Source: Cryptomeria japonica (Eukaryota; Streptophyta; Pinopsida; Cupressales; Cupressaceae). From it: 64,000 nucleotides of DNA. The translations under genes were made by a program, and so were the position numbers. Below the pieces are notes generated by a model that was not told the DNA's origin, did not search any database, and worked only from the letters and a program-made list of their open reading frames with translations. Shown in pieces: positions 60,958-64,000 of this stretch (position 1 is the first letter of the stretch; every line of letters starts with the position of its first letter). The stretch lies in the NCBI RefSeq assembly GCF_030272615.1, contig NC_081411.1, positions 838,478,136 to 838,542,135 on the forward strand, in the 5' to 3' direction.

Positions 60958-61883
60958 ATTGTTAGGTCCTAGAGACAACTAAGAGGGGGGGTGAATCAAT
61001 TGTCCCATTAATTCAACCAAAATTAACTTGACCAAAAATTAATGCTTAATACCGGTAAACCAAACTTTATGTCAGTACATAGTCTTAAGAGTTAATTGCA
61101 TTACTGGTAAAGATTGATGCATGAAAAAGAAAGACAATAACATCCACAACACATAACACAAATATTTGTATGTGGAAACCCTGTAAGGGGAAAAACTATG
61201 GTGGGAAGCCTTACCCATAATCAAATGATACTACTGTAGATAGTATGTGTGTACAATATGGATTTTGCACATGCAAAAAGGTGAGCTGCTAGAGCTCATT
61301 GCTCAATCACAAAATGAGAGTCACACTAACTACAGTTGGATGGTTAAATCCAATGATAATGTATTGCATAAAATAGCATCTTCATATGTTGGATTCAGTA
61401 CCGGTTTAGTTCTGATTCCCTTCAAAAAATCCTTCCTTCAACCTTCAAATGATGTCTGCGTGTATAGCTCTGCTTATTTTTGCATATACCTTATTGCAAT
61501 CCTTTTCACATTCTCACACTTGTCTCACAAATAAGATCTTATATTTATACCATAACCTAAGACCAATTGAATAGGTAAAGTCACTAAAAGATATTACAAT
61601 AAAATCAATTACAAATAAATCAGTATCCGATGCATGATGTCGGCTCAATGGATTTACAATAATAATAAATCATCTCCATAACGTGTCGTGCTGATCTAGA
61701 ATAGATATACCTACTGGTGCATATCTTGGACCTATTTGACAGTAACAACAAATATGTAAACCCAAATAAACAAATAACCAAATATCCAAAACCAAGTGAT
61801 CAAATAATGTCTTCGACATAACCAAATAGTTTCCAAGTCATTCCAAGTGTCGGCGAACATTATAATCTGTCGGTGAACCAAAT

Positions 61884-62125
61884 TGTCGTGCCCAAACTTT
61901 TGGGCTAAAAAATGGAACAATTTTTTTTTGAAACACTTAAACTCTCAAAATAATCTACATTTAAAGTGGAAATCAAATAAGTCTTGTCTTAACTAGGATG
62001 TAAATAGAATTGTTTTCTAAGGTTGGATTAATTAACCAGCTCAAATAAGCGACATAAATTAAAGGAGATTAATGAATCCCAAGAGGGTTGTCACAATTTA
62101 GTTAGTTAATTTAATTATCTTAATT
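61884..62125 (+). repeat. FB-1 left inverted arm
   Basis: Pairs with 62908-63151 in reverse complement with few mismatches, from TGTCGTGCCC to TTAATTATCTTAATT. Confidence 0.88.
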
Positions 62126-62907
62126 CATCGCTCACTTTAGAAACCCATTTTTTTTTAACCCTATTATTTTTGTCTTTTATTTTATTTTTTATATAAATTA
62201 CAAGACAAAAGATGACAAAATCTAGTTATATGACAGATTTAAATAAAATATAGGGGAAGAAAATTACTCAACCCTTGTTAGAGTTTGAGATTTAAAAATA
62301 ATAATAATAATAATAAATTAAAATAAGGAAGGGGGGGGAATATTTTCCAAATTTTGAAAATGATTCCCCCCATATAATTTTAGCCTTATGTGTTATTAAT
62401 TTAAAACTCCTTATTTGATGTGGGAGAAAATTAATTTTTAATATAGTTTATTTTGTATAATTTAAAATGGAGGATTAATGTTATATGGAAACATTAATCG
62501 CAAAGTTGATTTAATTTATTCAACTAGGGAAACTATATAGTTATCTGATATATTCGATTAAATATGAATATTAAGTTATATTTTTAAATTGGGAAAAATT
62601 TATAATTGAAAATTATTAATTATTTTAACAAATTTTTAGCCTTTGAGACCAATGTTGGCCAGATTAATTATATCGTCAAATTTAAAGGTTTAGGGAAAAT
62701 TTAAAATTGACTCTAGCATAAATTGTATTTATTTGACAAATGACATTGTGGAATTTGAACCCTTATCAATTAGATTTAAATAATGAAATTGCGTGCATTC
62801 AATTAATTAATTTTAAATTTAAGATAGCATTATCATTGTTTGGTCGAGAATGATTTAAATGCATTTGAGATATCTAATTATCCCTCAATTTTAATTAGCG
62901 GCAACTT

Positions 62908-63151
62908 AATTAAGATAATTAAATTAACTAACTAAATTGCAACAACCCTCTTGGGATTAATTAATCTCCTTTAATTAATGTCGCTTATTTGAGTTGGTTA
63001 ATTAATCCAACCTTAGAAAACACTTCTATTTACATCCTAGTTAAGACAAGACTTATTTGATTTCCACTTTAAATTTAGATTATTTTGAGAGTTTAATTGT
63101 TTCAAAAAAAGAAATTGTTCCATTTTTTAGCCCAAAAGTTTGGGCACGACA
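62908..63151 (-). repeat. FB-1 right inverted arm
   Basis: Reverse complement of the left arm. Differences are scattered single bases and a 2-3-base change in the T-run after GGAACAATTT. Confidence 0.88.
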
Positions 63152-64000
63152 CAAATACTGGTGATTGTGCCTAAGTCTCTGACTTGTCGGTGGTCATAAC
63201 CAAAATCTCGAAGTTCTGATGAGTGTTTGACAAGCGATGACAGGTGTTGACATCAATGACAAAAGCATATCAACATACCCAAAATGCCAACATAGTGTTC
63301 ACATAAACCAGTCTAACTTCATTTGCTTCCACCTTTTCATTCAAAAAGTTGTACTTGATAGACATGTGCTTTGTCTTAGAATGAATACTAGATTTTTTGA
63401 TATGTCAATAGTAGCAAACTTATCACAGTGAATAACTACTGGTCTAGTGCAATGCACTTTGATATCCTTCAACATTTACTTCATCAATAAAACCTATGTA
63501 TAGTTAGTGGCAGCAACAACATACTCAACTTCAGCAGTAGAAAAAAAAGTACATGATTGTTTCTTATTGATCCATGAAACCAACTTATTTCCAAGAAAGA
63601 AAGCTCCATTGGAAGTACTTTTTCGGTCATCAACATCTGTAGCCCAATCAACATCTGTTTATACAAATAATATTAAGTCATCATCCTTAGGGTACCACAA
63701 ACAATATTTTGATGTACCTTGTAAGTATCTAAATATCCTTTTCACCCCACTCATGATTTTCTCTAGGATCACTCTGAAATCTTGATACAATAAACACAAA
63801 ATTCATTATGTCAGGCCTAGTCTAAGTCAAACAAAGCAGACCTCCAATCATAGATTTTTATCTTGTAGGATTTATCGGTGCAGAAACATCTTTTCTTGTC
63901 AATTTCTCACTTGTAACCATAGGAGTACTTACCAGTTTAGAATCTCCCATACCAAATATCTTCAAAAATTCCATAGCATACTTAGTTTTATAGATTAAAA

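Larger units (their letters stand above)
61884..63151. mobile_element. FB-1, 1,268-bp element with long inverted terminal arms
   Basis: It starts TGTCGTGCCCAAACTTTTGG and ends with its reverse complement. It is flanked by a perfect 5-bp duplication CAAAT (61879-61883 and 63152-63156). Removing it restores the Cop-7 LTR reading ACCAAAT-ACTGGTGA, as in 56267-56285. The termini are nearly perfect inverted repeats for about 242-244 bp. The middle (62126-62907) is AT-rich with an AATAAT run near 62294-62316 and a G-run near 62329, and has no protein frame. Long inverted ends suggest a fold-back or MITE-like DNA element. TG/CA ends with a 5-bp duplication are what an LTR would give. The class is unresolved. 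Confidence 0.85.
55339..63292 (-). mobile_element. Cop-7, complete Ty1/copia element on minus strand
   Basis: LTRs of 1,063 bp and, net of FB-1, 1,060 bp are flanked by a perfect duplication TAGTG (55334-55338 and 63293-63297) in Cop-6 RNase H. Primer site, gag-pol and purine tract are present. Its proteins form a separate copia family from Cop-1 to Cop-5. Confidence 0.94.
60960..63292 (-). repeat. Cop-7 5' LTR, split by FB-1
   Basis: 60960-61878 with its flank and 63152-63292. On the minus strand it starts TGTTGGCATTTTGGGTATG at 63292 and ends CTCTAGGACCTAACA at 60960. It matches 55339-56401 throughout. Confidence 0.92.
53605..64000 (-). mobile_element. Cop-6, Ty1/copia element on minus strand, runs off window (host of Cop-7)
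   Basis: The order along the plus axis is 3' LTR (53605-54838), purine tract, end of pol (55232-55338), the Cop-7 insertion, then RNase H and RT continuing to the window end. Gag, integrase and the 5' LTR are beyond 64000. It belongs to the same broad lineage as Cop-7, since the GVFAPPVET and GVLPPPIET ends correspond. Confidence 0.85.
55232..64000 (-). pseudogene. Cop-6 pol, RT end and RNase H, split by Cop-7
   Basis: 63293-64000 reads, on the minus strand, FLKIFGMGDSKLVSTPMVTS, then SMIGGLLCLT and RPDIMNFVFIVSRFQSDPRE, then a badly shifted RNase H. After Cop-7 the frame resumes at 55338 with TKEQIANIFTK and ends KESFESFRDRLGVFAPPVET with a stop at 55232. One extra A near 55313 shifts the frame. 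Stops lie near 63860 and 63826 and at many points in RNase H. The RT active site lies outside the window. Confidence 0.82.

Noticed and set aside
62294-62316. AATAAT microsatellite and G-run near 62329 as a possible structural site
   Set aside because: A short simple repeat in the AT-rich core of FB-1, without any further sign of function.

Overview
The window looks like intergenic DNA from a large, repeat-rich plant nuclear genome. I see no host gene, rRNA, tRNA or CRISPR array. Nearly all of it is nested LTR retrotransposons: AT-rich DNA, Ty1/copia gag-pol reading frames, primer sites complementary to the 3' end of plant initiator tRNA-Met, long LTRs (0.86-1.5 kb) and many decayed copies. 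A gymnosperm or another giant-genome plant is plausible, but that is an inference. All element names used here (Cop, Nona, S, FB) are local labels.

Layout from the left. Cop-1 (1-5806, +) sits in the integrase region of Cop-2 (5807-9725, +). Cop-2 sits in the 5' LTR of Nona-1 (9726-25094, +, left end outside the window). The same LTR also holds an inverted solo LTR, S1 (9892-10696). Nona-1's second gene is split by Nona-2 (13530-21760, TSD CTAGA), a relative of Nona-1. Nona-2 contains a piece of a third member (Nona-3), an unidentified insertion of about 1.2 kb, and solo LTR S2 (19360-20946, TSD GATAG). Nona-1 abuts a short Ty3/gypsy integrase tail, then Nona-4 on the minus strand (25275-53323).

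The 5' LTR of Nona-4 is split by Cop-3 (28977-52686, TSD GTTAG). Cop-3 carries Cop-4 (30236-37652, minus, TSD TAAGT) in its 5' LTR, solo LTR S3 (39127-40627, TSD GGTGG) in its protease region, and Cop-5 (44252-51636) in its 3' LTR. After a scrap of another Nona gene (53324-53604), Cop-6 (minus, 53605 to the window end) contains Cop-7 (55339-63292, minus, TSD TAGTG). The 5' LTR of Cop-7 carries FB-1 (61884-63151, TSD CAAAT), an element with 242-244-bp inverted terminal arms.

Two kinds of LTR element coexist. The Cop elements encode standard copia Gag, protease, integrase, RT and RNase H, all broken by stops and frameshifts. The Nona elements have the same kind of LTR ends, primer site and polypurine tract, but encode only a Gag-like protein with coiled coil and four zinc knuckles, plus a second protein of about 1,100 residues with no recognisable pol domain. 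They are probably mobilised in trans by copia elements. Across both kinds, the 3' end carries three copies of a 16-nt motif in alternating orientation around two purine tracts. The copies can form two mutually exclusive hairpins. The Nona family, this dyad array, the chimeric Nona-2 and FB-1 are the most unusual items in the window.
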